From the NCBI RefSeq assembly GCF_016908495.1, contig NZ_JAFBDZ010000001.1:62001-126000 (forward strand): DNA of 64,000 nucleotides, in the 5' to 3' direction. The DNA is from Rossellomorea pakistanensis. Lineage in GTDB: Bacteria > Bacillota > Bacilli > Bacillales > Bacillaceae_B. Under the pieces are notes generated by a model, which saw only the letters and a list, made by a program, of their open reading frames with translations, was not told where the DNA came from and did not search any database. Made by a program: the position numbers and the translations under genes. Below are positions 1 to 7,748 of this stretch, piece by piece (position 1 is the first letter of the stretch; each line of letters starts with the position of its first letter).

Positions 1-1
1 A

Positions 2-772
2 GCTGGTGTCAACACCTATCTGCTGACTGTAGAAAAAGACGGTATGGACCCTGAAGAATTAGTCCGGTTATACAAGAAACATCGTGTGAAAATGATTTTC
101 TTAAACCCTGCTTTCCAAAACCCAACCGGTGTTTCAGTGTCAGACAGACACAAGCAGAGAATTATAGAAATTTCTTTAGAGTTAGGTATACCTATTGTTG
201 AAGATGATCCATACAGCATCACTTCTTTTTCCGGAAAAAAGATATCCACGCTGAAATCAATGGATGAAACAGGAAATGTCCTGTATATCAGTTCATTGTC
301 CAAAATTGTAGCTGCGGGACTGAGAATAGGTTGGATCATTGGACCGAGAGCGGTAATTGAGAGACTGGCCGATGCCAAACAACAGGTCGATTTTGGCCAT
401 GCAAGCTTTTCTCAGTGGGTTGCTAACGAATTTTTAGAATCAAAAGAGTTCCACCTGCATCTCACTAGGCTTTTAAAAAATTTAGAGAGCCGTCGAAATA
501 TGATGATCCGAAGTCTTCAATCATACTTAAGGGACCAGGTGGAATTCAACTCTCCTCAAGGAGGAATCCATTTATGGTGCAAGCTTAATAGGAATGTTAA
601 TGAAACCAAATTATTAGAAGATGCAATAAGAGAGGGAGTTATATTTGTTCCAGGTTCATCCATGGGATCCCGAGAAGGATATGTGAGATTCACCTATGCC
701 CGGGAGAACGAAGAGAGAATTGACTTGGGAATTAGTCGATTTGCTGAATCCCTCCGAATGCAGGAAAAATAA
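2..772 (+). CDS. MocR-type regulator / PLP aminotransferase domain, C-terminal part (5' end outside window)
   Basis: The frame is open to the left edge, so only the C-terminal fold-type I aminotransferase domain is seen. Family hallmarks are NPAFQNPTG, the VEDDPY aspartate that contacts the PLP pyridine nitrogen, the SSLSK lysine that would form the internal aldimine, and LRIGW. The region after the lysine matches GntR-MocR regulators, which fuse a winged helix to an aminotransferase domain, better than free aminotransferases. The N-terminal HTH would lie upstream and cannot be checked here. A stand-alone aminotransferase remains possible. Confidence 0.75.
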   Translation, partial: AGVNTYLLTVEKDGMDPEELVRLYKKHRVKMIFLNPAFQNPTGVSVSDRHKQRIIEISLELGIPIVEDDPYSITSFSGKKISTLKSMDETGNVLYISSLSKIVAAGLRIGWIIGPRAVIERLADAKQQVDFGHASFSQWVANEFLESKEFHLHLTRLLKNLESRRNMMIRSLQSYLRDQVEFNSPQGGIHLWCKLNRNVNETKLLEDAIREGVIFVPGSSMGSREGYVRFTYARENEERIDLGISRFAESLRMQEK

Positions 773-989
773 GCAATGGGGGTTGAAAATCCATTGCACA
801 TGTAGAAAAAGGGACATTAAACTGTACCTGTTTGACTATAAAACACATGTAGATGTTGTTAAGCAATACAGTAAAAAAGTCGTTGTGTACTATTATGGCG
901 ACACCCATTTAGTAATATTACATTAATTGGGCTTAGTATTAATAATTGGAGGGGTAATTTTATTAAATGCTTCTAATAGTCCAGAAAAA

Positions 990-1036
990 GAAATGAAACC
1001 ATCAAGCTATAGGTTTGATGGTTTCATTTCTTTTTG
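990..1036. terminator. Rho-independent terminator, 16-bp perfect stem
   Basis: GAAATGAAACCATCAA (990-1005) pairs perfectly with TTGATGGTTTCATTTC (1015-1030), followed by a T run. It lies about 220 bp after the MocR-type gene with no convincing gene between them. Confidence 0.85.
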
Positions 1037-1103
1037 GCTTTTTGTCAAAAAGTTGTCGTGCCTGAATTAAGTATGTAAAAACTGTATAAGAGCTTTGTTT
1101 AAA

Positions 1104-1187
1104 TCATTTGCGAATAGGCTTACTATCCGGTCCAGGGTTAATATCTTGTACAAAAATATGTACATCTTTTTCGACTTCAACAAACAT
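1104..1187 (-). pseudogene. 27-aa remnant of an alpha/beta hydrolase N-terminus
   Basis: On the minus strand an AAAAGGAGG ribosome binding site precedes an ATG and 27 codons reading MFVEVEKDVHIFVQDINPG..., then a stop. From family knowledge this is the usual opening of Bacillus alpha/beta hydrolases (MxVEVEKGVxLxVEDINPG, normally followed by KPIxFxHGW). Here it stops after SKPIRK, before the oxyanion-loop HGW, and no continuation was recognised downstream. It is best read as a truncated gene whose translation signals survive, or as a short peptide of unknown role. Confidence 0.5.
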
Positions 1188-1710
1188 TTGATGGCCTCCT
1201 TTTCAATGAAATTAATTTCTCTTTACTATATATGAAATGAATTTGGTGGTATGTGTCTTATTTTTTAGGAAAAACTTTTTGGGTATAATTATAAATTTTC
1301 ATAAGCCAAATTCATTTTTGGTGTCATTGAAACCACTCCAACGTAGGGTCCCCGATTGAATGCTTTGGCAGAACTATTAGCTAACTGGAAGGATTCCGTA
1401 TGAGAGAATCAGGGTTTTCTTTTTTCCTTCCATCCTGCTTTAGTAAGCGGGCAGAAAACTAGATTAAAGACTGCGCCAAACGTGAAGCTTATTTTCAAGG
1501 ATTGGGTTTTTATTTTCACTTTTATTGTTTAATACTCAACTTCACCTATTCTATTTTCAACTTCTTTCATTCTATCGATTTCTCGACATAAATCGATAAA
1601 TTACGCGGATCTGTAGCTGCTAAAAACTTTATAAATGGAAAACTAGTAAAAAAATCCTTGTTCTACTATTCCTCCATTGGTAAAATCATGAAAAACTAGG
1701 GGGGATAAAG
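1188..1710. other. Intergenic, no gene recognised
   Basis: AT-rich stretch with no ORF I trust. A weak hairpin (GGATTC near 1392 with GAATC near 1406, then T-rich sequence) could be a terminator. I could not match it to a known riboswitch or T-box. Confidence 0.4.
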
Positions 1711-2724
1711 ATGATCGAATATCCGATTTTAGAAAAAGACGCAACGATCGGTATAACAGCACCATCATCTGGTGTGGATGTTGAATTACACGATCTCGTA
1801 AAGCAGGCATGCAGGCGAATGGAATCCAATGGATTTAGAATCCAATGTGGAGAAACGGTTTGGACACAAGACAAAGCAAAATCGGCACCTGCTAAAAAAC
1901 GTGCAATCGAAATCAATGGAATGCTGCAGGATGAAAGCATCGAACTAATCATTCCACCATGGGGCGGAGAGCTTTTGATTGAGATCCTTGAAGAGATTGA
2001 CTTTGAAAAAATAAAGCCAAAATGGATATTAGGGTATTCAGATTTAAGTGTGTTATTATTGGCCATTACATTGAAGACAGGAATGGCAACCGCACATGGG
2101 ACCAATCTTATTGATCTAAGAGGCGAGTATTCAGATGACACAACAGCAATGTGGAAGTCTGTATTATCAACCAAATCTGGAGATTCAATCCTGCAAAATT
2201 CGTCAGCTAACTACCAAAAAGAATGGCAGCATGATAACCCGACACCGTGTATCTTTCATTTGACAGAACAAACCGATTGGAAAACAGTTACAAACAAAAA
2301 TGAAAAAATTCAAGGGCGCTTATTAGGTGGATGTATTGACGCGATCAGACATTTAATCGGCACTCCCTTTGGTGATGTAAAGGCTTTTAGCAAACAGTTT
2401 ATCGATGATGAACCTGTCATTTGGTATTTTGAGAATTGTGAGCTACCAACAACCGATTTGCGGAGATCAATCGTACAAATGAAGCTAACGGGATGGTTTG
2501 AAAATTGTTCAGGAATCATGTTTGGGAGAAGTGCTGCTAATCAACCAGTCGGAAACTACATGATCGAAGATGTCTATCAGGAATTAGCTGATGAGCTTAG
2601 GGTTCCCATTATATATGACATTGATTGTGGGCATGTTCCACCACAACTCACTTTTATTAATGGGGCATATGCTGATGTAGAGGTTAAGGATGGTACTGGC
2701 ACTGTTTTGCAAAGCTTTAAGTAA
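1711..2724 (+). CDS. Peptidase S66 family (LD-carboxypeptidase / MccF-like)
   Basis: 337 aa, the usual length for the family, with an AGGGGGG ribosome binding site before the ATG. The nucleophile serine lies in GYSD (S110). The GGCIDAIRHLIGTPF block, the YFENCE acidic segment and the DIDCGHVPPQ histidine segment complete the Ser-Glu-His arrangement of S66 enzymes. Known members cleave LD bonds of murein tetrapeptide (LdcA) or inactivate peptidyl-nucleotide antibiotics (MccF, microcin C immunity). The single-gene context without peptidoglycan-recycling genes fits the MccF-like branch, but the substrate is inference. Cytoplasmic, no signal peptide. Confidence 0.85.
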   Translation: MIEYPILEKDATIGITAPSSGVDVELHDLVKQACRRMESNGFRIQCGETVWTQDKAKSAPAKKRAIEINGMLQDESIELIIPPWGGELLIEILEEIDFEKIKPKWILGYSDLSVLLLAITLKTGMATAHGTNLIDLRGEYSDDTTAMWKSVLSTKSGDSILQNSSANYQKEWQHDNPTPCIFHLTEQTDWKTVTNKNEKIQGRLLGGCIDAIRHLIGTPFGDVKAFSKQFIDDEPVIWYFENCELPTTDLRRSIVQMKLTGWFENCSGIMFGRSAANQPVGNYMIEDVYQELADELRVPIIYDIDCGHVPPQLTFINGAYADVEVKDGTGTVLQSFK

Positions 2725-2751
2725 AAATGAATAAGTAGAAAATCACCGTAG

Positions 2752-2793
2752 CCTTCTTGGAACTAGGATGAATAGGTTCTAAGAAGGTTTTTT
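2752..2793 (+). terminator. Rho-independent terminator after the S66 peptidase gene
   Basis: CCTTCTTGGAACTA pairs with TAGGTTCTAAGAAGG with one small irregularity, followed by TTTTTT. Confidence 0.85.
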
Positions 2794-2820
2794 GGATAAA
2801 ATAAAACAATAAGAATAATT

Positions 2821-2836
2821 ATTGCAATTTACAATT
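2821..2836. promoter_or_regulatory. Motif copy 1: ATTGCAATTTACAATT, possible MarR operator
   Basis: A quasi-palindrome (TTGnAnnnTnCAA) that recurs at 2971 and at 6306, where it overlaps the promoter of the Cys-rich MarR gene. Copies 1 and 2 lie in the otherwise empty region upstream of the 53-aa ORF and arsI. That the MarR protein binds all three is inference. Confidence 0.4.
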
Positions 2837-2970
2837 AATTAATGTATAAATAATTTAAGAGATAAAACTGCTAAAATCCGTTTTGTAGACTGTATTCTGT
2901 TGGTTGATTAAAAATGTGAGGGGGGAATTTGAACTCATAGATCTGATCAACAAAAATTTAGTGGTTTATA

Positions 2971-2986
2971 GTTGCAATATACAAAT
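2971..2986. promoter_or_regulatory. Motif copy 2: GTTGCAATATACAAAT
   Basis: Differs at only two positions (1 and 8) from the copy at 6306-6321. It lies about 145 bp upstream of the 53-aa ORF that precedes arsI. Possible shared operator of the Cys-rich MarR regulator. Confidence 0.45.
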
Positions 2987-3131
2987 AAAATTATTTAAAA
3001 ATGTACCGAATTAGCTCATGTCTTATTTAAAGGGGGTGATAGCCGATCTTGGAAATCAAATTTTCGTTGAATGAATTTTACATGGGACTATGAAATTATA
3101 AGGAAGTACATTTAATGAAAGGATTGATTGC

Positions 3132-3293
3132 ATGTTTAATGAATACCAACTTCAATTGCATTTCATTGCCAAGAAGATGGAAATGGAACTACACATCAAG
3201 GAAGAGATCATCCTTACTGAACGTGATAAATGCTTTCTTAAAAATGAATCAGAAAATAATTTTCATGAGCCAGAATGCTGTATAGCTTGTTAA
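3132..3293 (+). CDS. 53-aa hypothetical protein with Cys-rich tail (ECCIAC)
   Basis: ATG with GAAAGG about 10 nt upstream; an in-frame stop at 3099 rules out a longer ATG-started form. The product is mostly helical and charged (KKMEMELHIKEE) and ends EPECCIAC, a vicinal cysteine pair plus one more cysteine. It lies 29 bp before arsI, so co-transcription is likely. Soft-metal binding is inferred from the cysteines only. It may instead be the residual C-terminus of a degraded regulator, because the preceding 100 bp has another ribosome-binding-site-like AAAGGGGGTG without a lasting ORF. Confidence 0.5.
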   Translation: MFNEYQLQLHFIAKKMEMELHIKEEIILTERDKCFLKNESENNFHEPECCIAC

Positions 3294-3322
3294 ATAAAAT
3301 TACAAGATAGGGGAGTAGTAAA

Positions 3323-3736
3323 ATGAAAATGCATGTCGGGATTAATGTTACTAATTTAGAGGAGTCCATTGATTTTTATCAAAAAGTATTTAATATCAAA
3401 CCAGTAAAAGTAAAAGAAGATTATGCAAAATTTTTAATAGAAGACCCAAGCTTAAATTTTACCCTGAATGTTGTAAAAGAAGTGTCAGGAAATCAGGTTG
3501 GACATTTTGGTTTTCAAGTTAGTGATTTAAAAGAAGTGTTAGATCATAAAGAAAGGTTAGAAAAGTTAGGGTTCTTTGCCCGAGAAGAAATGGATGTTAC
3601 TTGTTGTTATGCGACACAGGATAAGTTTTGGGTAAGTGATCCTAATGGGAATGAGTGGGAATTCTTCTATACAAAAACAGGTGAAGACAGCATGGGGAAA
3701 GATAGATCAATTTGCTGTGATCTGCTTAAAAAGTAA
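3323..3736 (+). CDS. arsI: ArsI/CadI-type vicinal oxygen chelate dioxygenase (organoarsenical C-As lyase family)
   Basis: 137 aa single VOC domain. Predicted Fe(II) ligands are H4, H61 and E111, at the family spacing. The EMDVTCCYA segment carries the vicinal C94-C95 pair that binds trivalent organoarsenicals in characterised ArsI enzymes. Known members split the carbon-arsenic bond of trivalent methyl- and aromatic arsenicals using O2; related CadI proteins are metal-induced. No arsR, arsB or arsC is adjacent; the neighbour is a small Cys-rich ORF. A separate ArsN1-like acetyltransferase lies 3 kb away. The specific substrate is inference. Confidence 0.85.
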   Translation: MKMHVGINVTNLEESIDFYQKVFNIKPVKVKEDYAKFLIEDPSLNFTLNVVKEVSGNQVGHFGFQVSDLKEVLDHKERLEKLGFFAREEMDVTCCYATQDKFWVSDPNGNEWEFFYTKTGEDSMGKDRSICCDLLKK

Positions 3737-3773
3737 AGTAGGAGATTATAAAGAATAGGCAAAAACTGCTATA

Positions 3774-3816
3774 GAGCCTGTTTTTTAAACAATTGACGAA
3801 AAACAGGCTCCTTTAT
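3774..3816. terminator. Terminator between arsI and the convergent oxidoreductase gene
   Basis: GAGCCTGTTTTT pairs with AAAAACAGGCTC, followed by CTTTATT. The symmetric stem could serve both converging genes. Confidence 0.75.
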
Positions 3817-3853
3817 TCATGGAAAGCTTTATTGATTGTACTTAAAGTTGAAT

Positions 3854-4843
3854 CTAACTTGTTAAAAAGATCTTTCCGCTATTATTTTTGCTAGATTCAG
3901 CAGCACGTATAGCCTGCTGCACTTCTAGTAAGTCAAAATGAGCGCTTGGCTCCATAAGTGTTAGTTTCTTATCCAATATGAATGCAATCAATCGGTTAAA
4001 GGTTTCATGCCAAGCCTTAACAGGAACTTGTTGATTCCAATGTCGTAAATGAAACATTTTAATATTTACTTTTGTTCTTTTTGAAATGTCTGCCCAATTG
4101 ATCGGTACACCTGATAAGAGCCCAATGGTTAATAAAGTTCCATTTGGATGAACACAAGAAGCTAACTCTGAACCAGCCGGACCACCTATAGAATCAATAG
4201 CAGCACTAGCTCCACGTCCATTTGTTAATTCCCTAACTGTCGAATGTAATGAAGTAACTGACGTATCGATGACTTGAGAAGCACCAAGTTGCAGAAGTTC
4301 TTCGGTATAAAAATGATTTCTGGTTACAGCTATGAGCTCAAAGCCTAGAATTTTAGATAATTGGACAAAGATACGACCAATAGAAGATCCACATGCATTT
4401 ACCAGTAATACTTCATCTGGTTTTAAGGCTAATACTTCTGAACAAATCAGCCATGCGGTGACAGGATTTATATATAACTGTGCAGCAGTATTGTCCTCAA
4501 TGGATTGGGGGATGGGAATGGCCAGCTCTGCAGAGGTCCTAACGTATTCCTGCCAAGTGCCTTCCCCACGCAACGGTAGAACACGCTTTCCAATGAGATC
4601 CTGCGAAACGAAAGGTCCAACATCTTCTATAATCCCAACTCCCTCATATCCAGGTATGGCAGGGAGAGAAATTCTGTGGGAGTAAGCCCCGTGAATTGGG
4701 ATCAAGTCAGAGGGGTTAATAGGACGAGTGATCATTCGAACCAGGACTTCACCACTCTGAGGTCGGTGAATCCTTTTATTCTCAATTTGTAAAACATCAT
4801 CAGGTCTACCAAACTCATAAAATTTAATACATTTTGCTTCCAA
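3854..4843 (-). CDS. Zinc-type MDR oxidoreductase, 2-enoyl thioester reductase / quinone reductase-like
   Basis: 329 aa medium-chain dehydrogenase/reductase. An N-terminal GroES-like domain (GEVLVRMITRPINPSDL, IPGYEGVG) is followed by a Rossmann domain with a modified nucleotide motif (NACGSSIGRIFVQLSK) and AIDSIGGPAG. The INPSD and PGYEG patterns resemble the mitochondrial 2-enoyl thioester reductase and zinc-free quinone oxidoreductase branches, and structural-zinc cysteines are not evident. It would reduce an activated double bond with NADPH. Single gene with poorly informative neighbours. Confidence 0.75.
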   Translation of the reverse strand: MEAKCIKFYEFGRPDDVLQIENKRIHRPQSGEVLVRMITRPINPSDLIPIHGAYSHRISLPAIPGYEGVGIIEDVGPFVSQDLIGKRVLPLRGEGTWQEYVRTSAELAIPIPQSIEDNTAAQLYINPVTAWLICSEVLALKPDEVLLVNACGSSIGRIFVQLSKILGFELIAVTRNHFYTEELLQLGASQVIDTSVTSLHSTVRELTNGRGASAAIDSIGGPAGSELASCVHPNGTLLTIGLLSGVPINWADISKRTKVNIKMFHLRHWNQQVPVKAWHETFNRLIAFILDKKLTLMEPSAHFDLLEVQQAIRAAESSKNNSGKIFLTS

Positions 4844-4897
4844 AATAAATAATGCCCCTTTATCATCGACTATTTTTGATCTTCAATAAATTCTTTA

Positions 4898-5455
4898 TTA
4901 TGGCTTAATTGCATCAAGTATTAGCGAAGGTGCAACAAGTTTATTCCCTTGATTTCTAGGGTCATATCGTTTTGAGCGAAAAATAACACCGTCTTTTCCA
5001 TCCCATTCATAGTAATGAAAATTGCCATTCTCATCACAATATTCCAGTAATTCGACCTTATACCCAGCTGCTTCGAACATTTCCGATAATGTTATATGAT
5101 TATAAACGATTTTATGACTTGCAGCTGGATGATCCATTGGTCCAGGTCCACCGATTTTTACGATATTCTGATAGTCCTTATCAGGAAAAAACGCATCTGG
5201 TACAGCACAACGAATATAACCAGATGATTTTAAAAACGTATAACAAATATTTGCCGCTTTGATTCCTTCTTCATACGTTAGATGCTCCCATACATGTTCA
5301 GCTAAAATAGCTGTAATAGAATGGTGTTCAAATCTATTATTCCAAGTGTTCTCATTTAATAAATTTAGTTCATCCTCCTGTGTATGGATCCAGCCTGGAT
5401 TATTAAGATATTCGCCTGCCCCAATGACTATCTTTATTTCCTCTTGTATAACCAC
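4898..5455 (-). CDS. SAM-dependent methyltransferase-like protein
   Basis: I chose the GTG at 5455 because GGGGTG lies 6 nt upstream. A longer form from an ATG at 5524 lacks a ribosome binding site and overlaps the deacetylase gene. About 185 aa. IVIGAGEY resembles a SAM-binding motif I, EHVWEHL matches the motif after strand 4 in class I methyltransferases, and YIRCAVPDAFFPD follows at strand 5. This is the pattern of the Methyltransf_11-like proteins often encoded beside cell-surface genes. The substrate is unknown. It lies 52 bp after the deacetylase gene on the same strand. Confidence 0.65.
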   Translation of the reverse strand: MVIQEEIKIVIGAGEYLNNPGWIHTQEDELNLLNENTWNNRFEHHSITAILAEHVWEHLTYEEGIKAANICYTFLKSSGYIRCAVPDAFFPDKDYQNIVKIGGPGPMDHPAASHKIVYNHITLSEMFEAAGYKVELLEYCDENGNFHYYEWDGKDGVIFRSKRYDPRNQGNKLVAPSLILDAIKP

Positions 5456-5507
5456 TCTTTTCACCCCTGAAAAATAGTTTATATCTAGCGTAAAAGAACA
5501 GTAGTTA

Positions 5508-6203
5508 TTATTTTTGCAATTCATTCACAGTGACAAATTGATAGCCTTTTTCAGTTAAAGATTTCAATATCCCTTCAATCACTCTTAGTTCTTTACCAGT
5601 GTCATCATGCATTGGATGTAATAGAATGATAGACCCTGGTTCTATATTTTCATTAACATAGGCCACTTTATCATCGACAGAGGTATAGTAGCTGTCTGGT
5701 TCAAGGTTCCATGTAATCGTATCTATCTGTTTTTTATTTAAATAATAGGGTAATCCAATTAATTTCTTTCCATTGGGTGGTCGGAAGTCAATTTCACCCT
5801 TAAAGCCTGTTTCGCGAATTAAGTTATTGGTCTTTTCAATTTCTTGCTTTATAAAGGAAGGTGTTTTAAAAATCATCCGCTCATGAGAATACGTATGATT
5901 CCCAATCTGATGTCCAGCCTCCGCTATTTTTCGTCCTTCTTCAGAGCTCTTCTGTAGTTCATTTCCAATTAAGAAAAAGGTTGCTTTTGCGTTGTATTGA
6001 TCTAAAATCGATACGATTTGATTCACATGATTAGTGGGACCATCATCAAATGTCAACGCTACGATTTTTTCATTGGTTTCGACTTGACTAGTAATCCCTC
6101 CGAATAATTGGAAGGCTCTCGAATTCATTAATTTATAGGAGCCGAATAATAAAAGTAATAATACTAGGACGACAATACATGATATAACCATTCTTTTTTT
6201 CAT
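5508..6203 (-). CDS. Polysaccharide deacetylase, NodB homology domain, membrane-anchored
   Basis: 231 aa. One N-terminal hydrophobic segment (residues 5-25) serves as signal-anchor. The CE4 motifs are present: VALTFDDGP (metal aspartate and catalytic base), GHQIGNHTYSH (metal histidines), RPPNGK, a WNLEPDS aspartate segment, and ILLHPMH. CE4 enzymes remove acetyl groups from N-acetylglucosamine-type residues of peptidoglycan or chitin-like polymers outside the membrane. The upstream Arg-Pro-Pro motif and motif order match Bacillus PdaA/YxkH-like proteins. The exact polymer is not determinable. Confidence 0.85.
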   Translation of the reverse strand: MKKRMVISCIVVLVLLLLLFGSYKLMNSRAFQLFGGITSQVETNEKIVALTFDDGPTNHVNQIVSILDQYNAKATFFLIGNELQKSSEEGRKIAEAGHQIGNHTYSHERMIFKTPSFIKQEIEKTNNLIRETGFKGEIDFRPPNGKKLIGLPYYLNKKQIDTITWNLEPDSYYTSVDDKVAYVNENIEPGSIILLHPMHDDTGKELRVIEGILKSLTEKGYQFVTVNELQK

Positions 6204-6305
6204 CAGACTACCTTCTTTATATTATTTATCATCACTGATTATATCAAAAGGAGAATGATGATGGGGAGACTTAATCAATAGAATCGATGGATGTTTACCC
6301 TAATA

Positions 6306-6321
6306 ATTGCAAAATACAAAT
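6306..6321. promoter_or_regulatory. Motif copy 3: ATTGCAAAATACAAAT overlapping the marR promoter
   Basis: This copy covers the predicted -35 hexamer (TTGCAA) of the MarR gene and matches the copies at 2821 and 2971. Position and symmetry fit an autoregulatory operator. Confidence 0.5.
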
Positions 6322-6334
6322 TGATAAGTATAAT
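6307..6334 (+). promoter_or_regulatory. Sigma-A promoter of the marR-arsN1-like unit
   Basis: TTGCAA at 6307-6312, a 16-bp spacer, then a perfect TATAAT at 6329-6334. It lies about 70 bp before the TTG start at 6402. Confidence 0.6.
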
Positions 6335-6401
6335 AATGGTGAGATGATTGAAAGTGAAATACTAACAATCGATCGGATTCAAGTCAAAGGAGGAATAAAA
6401 G

Positions 6402-6848
6402 TTGGAATCACCAAGAGAATTGTTACAGGTAATGATGCGTAGATTTGGATTATTAAATAAGAATTGTTGTTCGATTGGAAATGTGGATATATCCCTTATT
6501 CAAAGCCATATTTTATATGAAATTGACCACAGGGAAAAGCCGTCAATGCAGGAAATTGCCGAAACACTCGGGGTTGATGTGACGACATTTAGCCGTCAAA
6601 TCCAAACATTATCCAAGATGGAATTGTTAAAGAAAGTTCAATCCTCTACCGATAAGCGAGTGTATTATTTACAATTAACGATTCAAGGAAAAGCCGTTGC
6701 TGCTTCGATAGATACACAGATGAATCAATACTTAGAAGATGTTTTCTCAAATATGAACGATTTTGAGAGAGAGACCGTTTTACGATCGATTCGGCTATTA
6801 AATGAATCAATGGCGAAAAGTAAGATGTGTTGTAAGCCTGTACAATAG
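6402..6848 (+). CDS. MarR family transcriptional regulator with two vicinal cysteine pairs
   Basis: 148 aa from a TTG start supported by AAAGGAGG 8 nt upstream. The winged helix spans roughly residues 30-100 (IAETLGVDVTTFSRQIQTL recognition region; STDKRVYYLQLT wing). Unusual features are C22-C23 (NCC) just before the HTH and C143-C144 (MCC) near the C-terminus. Paired cysteines at both ends of a dimerising MarR protein suggest thiol or As(III)/metal sensing, which is inference. It lies 57 bp upstream of an ArsN1-like acetyltransferase gene, probably one transcript, and shares a promoter-overlapping motif with the arsI region. Confidence 0.85.
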   Translation: MESPRELLQVMMRRFGLLNKNCCSIGNVDISLIQSHILYEIDHREKPSMQEIAETLGVDVTTFSRQIQTLSKMELLKKVQSSTDKRVYYLQLTIQGKAVAASIDTQMNQYLEDVFSNMNDFERETVLRSIRLLNESMAKSKMCCKPVQ

Positions 6849-6905
6849 CATTTACTCTTATAATACTTGTGGAATACAAATAATCTAAATCGAAAGGAAC
6901 GAGTC

Positions 6906-7388
6906 ATGAATATTGAATTAATCAGTCAAAAGCATTGGCCAGGCATTAAGGAAATTTATCAATTAGGAGTCGATACTGGAAATGCAACCTTCGAGACGAA
7001 CGTTCCAAACTGGGGGAATTGGATCAATGGAAAAATAATTCATTGCAGTGTGGTAGGAATTAAAGATGATAAGGTGGCAGGCTGGGCTACTGTTAGTGCA
7101 GTTTCACGCCGATATGTTTACAGAGGTGTTGGCGAAGTAAGTGTATATGTTCATCCGCAATTTAAAGGAAAAGGAATGGGAAAAGAGCTTTTATCAGAAG
7201 TGATTACCCGTTCTGAAAAAAATGGATTGTGGACATTACAAGCAAGTATTTTTCCAGAAAACAAGGGGAGTATCAAAATCTTTCAACAAAAAGGTTTTAG
7301 GAAGGTGGGGATCAGGGAAAAAATCGGTAAACATCATGGAGTATGGAGGGATGTTCTTTTCTTTGAAAGAAGAAGTGAAGTTCTATAA
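6906..7388 (+). CDS. GNAT acetyltransferase, phosphinothricin / arsinothricin N-acetyltransferase-like (ArsN1 family)
   Basis: 160 aa from the ATG at 6906, preceded by GAAAGGAA. GNAT motif A is VSVYVHPQFKGKGMGKELL, and the C-terminal LQASIFPENKGSIKIFQQKGF-type block plus REKIGKHHGVWRDV match the PAT/Bar-like branch. That branch acetylates the alpha-amino group of phosphinothricin, methionine sulfoximine or arsinothricin. With arsI nearby and a Cys-rich MarR regulator directly upstream, arsinothricin or another organoarsenical antibiotic is the more attractive substrate, but this is inference from context. Confidence 0.8.
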   Translation: MNIELISQKHWPGIKEIYQLGVDTGNATFETNVPNWGNWINGKIIHCSVVGIKDDKVAGWATVSAVSRRYVYRGVGEVSVYVHPQFKGKGMGKELLSEVITRSEKNGLWTLQASIFPENKGSIKIFQQKGFRKVGIREKIGKHHGVWRDVLFFERRSEVL

Positions 7389-7389
7389 G

Positions 7390-7430
7390 AAAAAGACCAA
7401 CACTTGCTTAAAAGGGTTTGGTCTTTTTTG
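7390..7430 (+). terminator. Terminator after the acetyltransferase gene
   Basis: AAAAAGACCAA and the TTTGGTCTTTTTT arm flank a short loop, ending in a T run. Confidence 0.8.
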
Positions 7431-7748
7431 TTTTACCATTATGACTTTTTAACTCCTGGAAGTACCGTTTTAGCATATATAAGAGTGTTTTTTGAAGCCT
7501 CTTTTCTAAAAGTTTGTTGCATTTAACAATATTGAAAACGAAGAGTGGATTGGAGCGGAAGGAAAGGAACGGTCAACGGTCAAATGTTTATTCTCAAAAA
7601 TCAACAATCTCTACGAAAAGAGACTTTTTGAAAGATCCCACTGTGTATTTTTTCCTAATTTAACATTTTTTAAAGGGAAAGCTGAATGACTAGAGAATGT
7701 AAAAAATGATGCAGTTTTTATGTCTTTTGAACACAAGGAGGAATTTTT
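7431..7748. other. Intergenic, no gene recognised
   Basis: About 310 bp of AT-rich sequence with no ORF or RNA motif I recognise. It ends with AAGGAGG, the ribosome binding site of the next gene. Confidence 0.4.

Noticed and set aside
1320..1480. Possible T-box or other leader before the S66 peptidase gene
   Set aside because: No T-box sequence (TGGNACCGCG) or other known motif was found.
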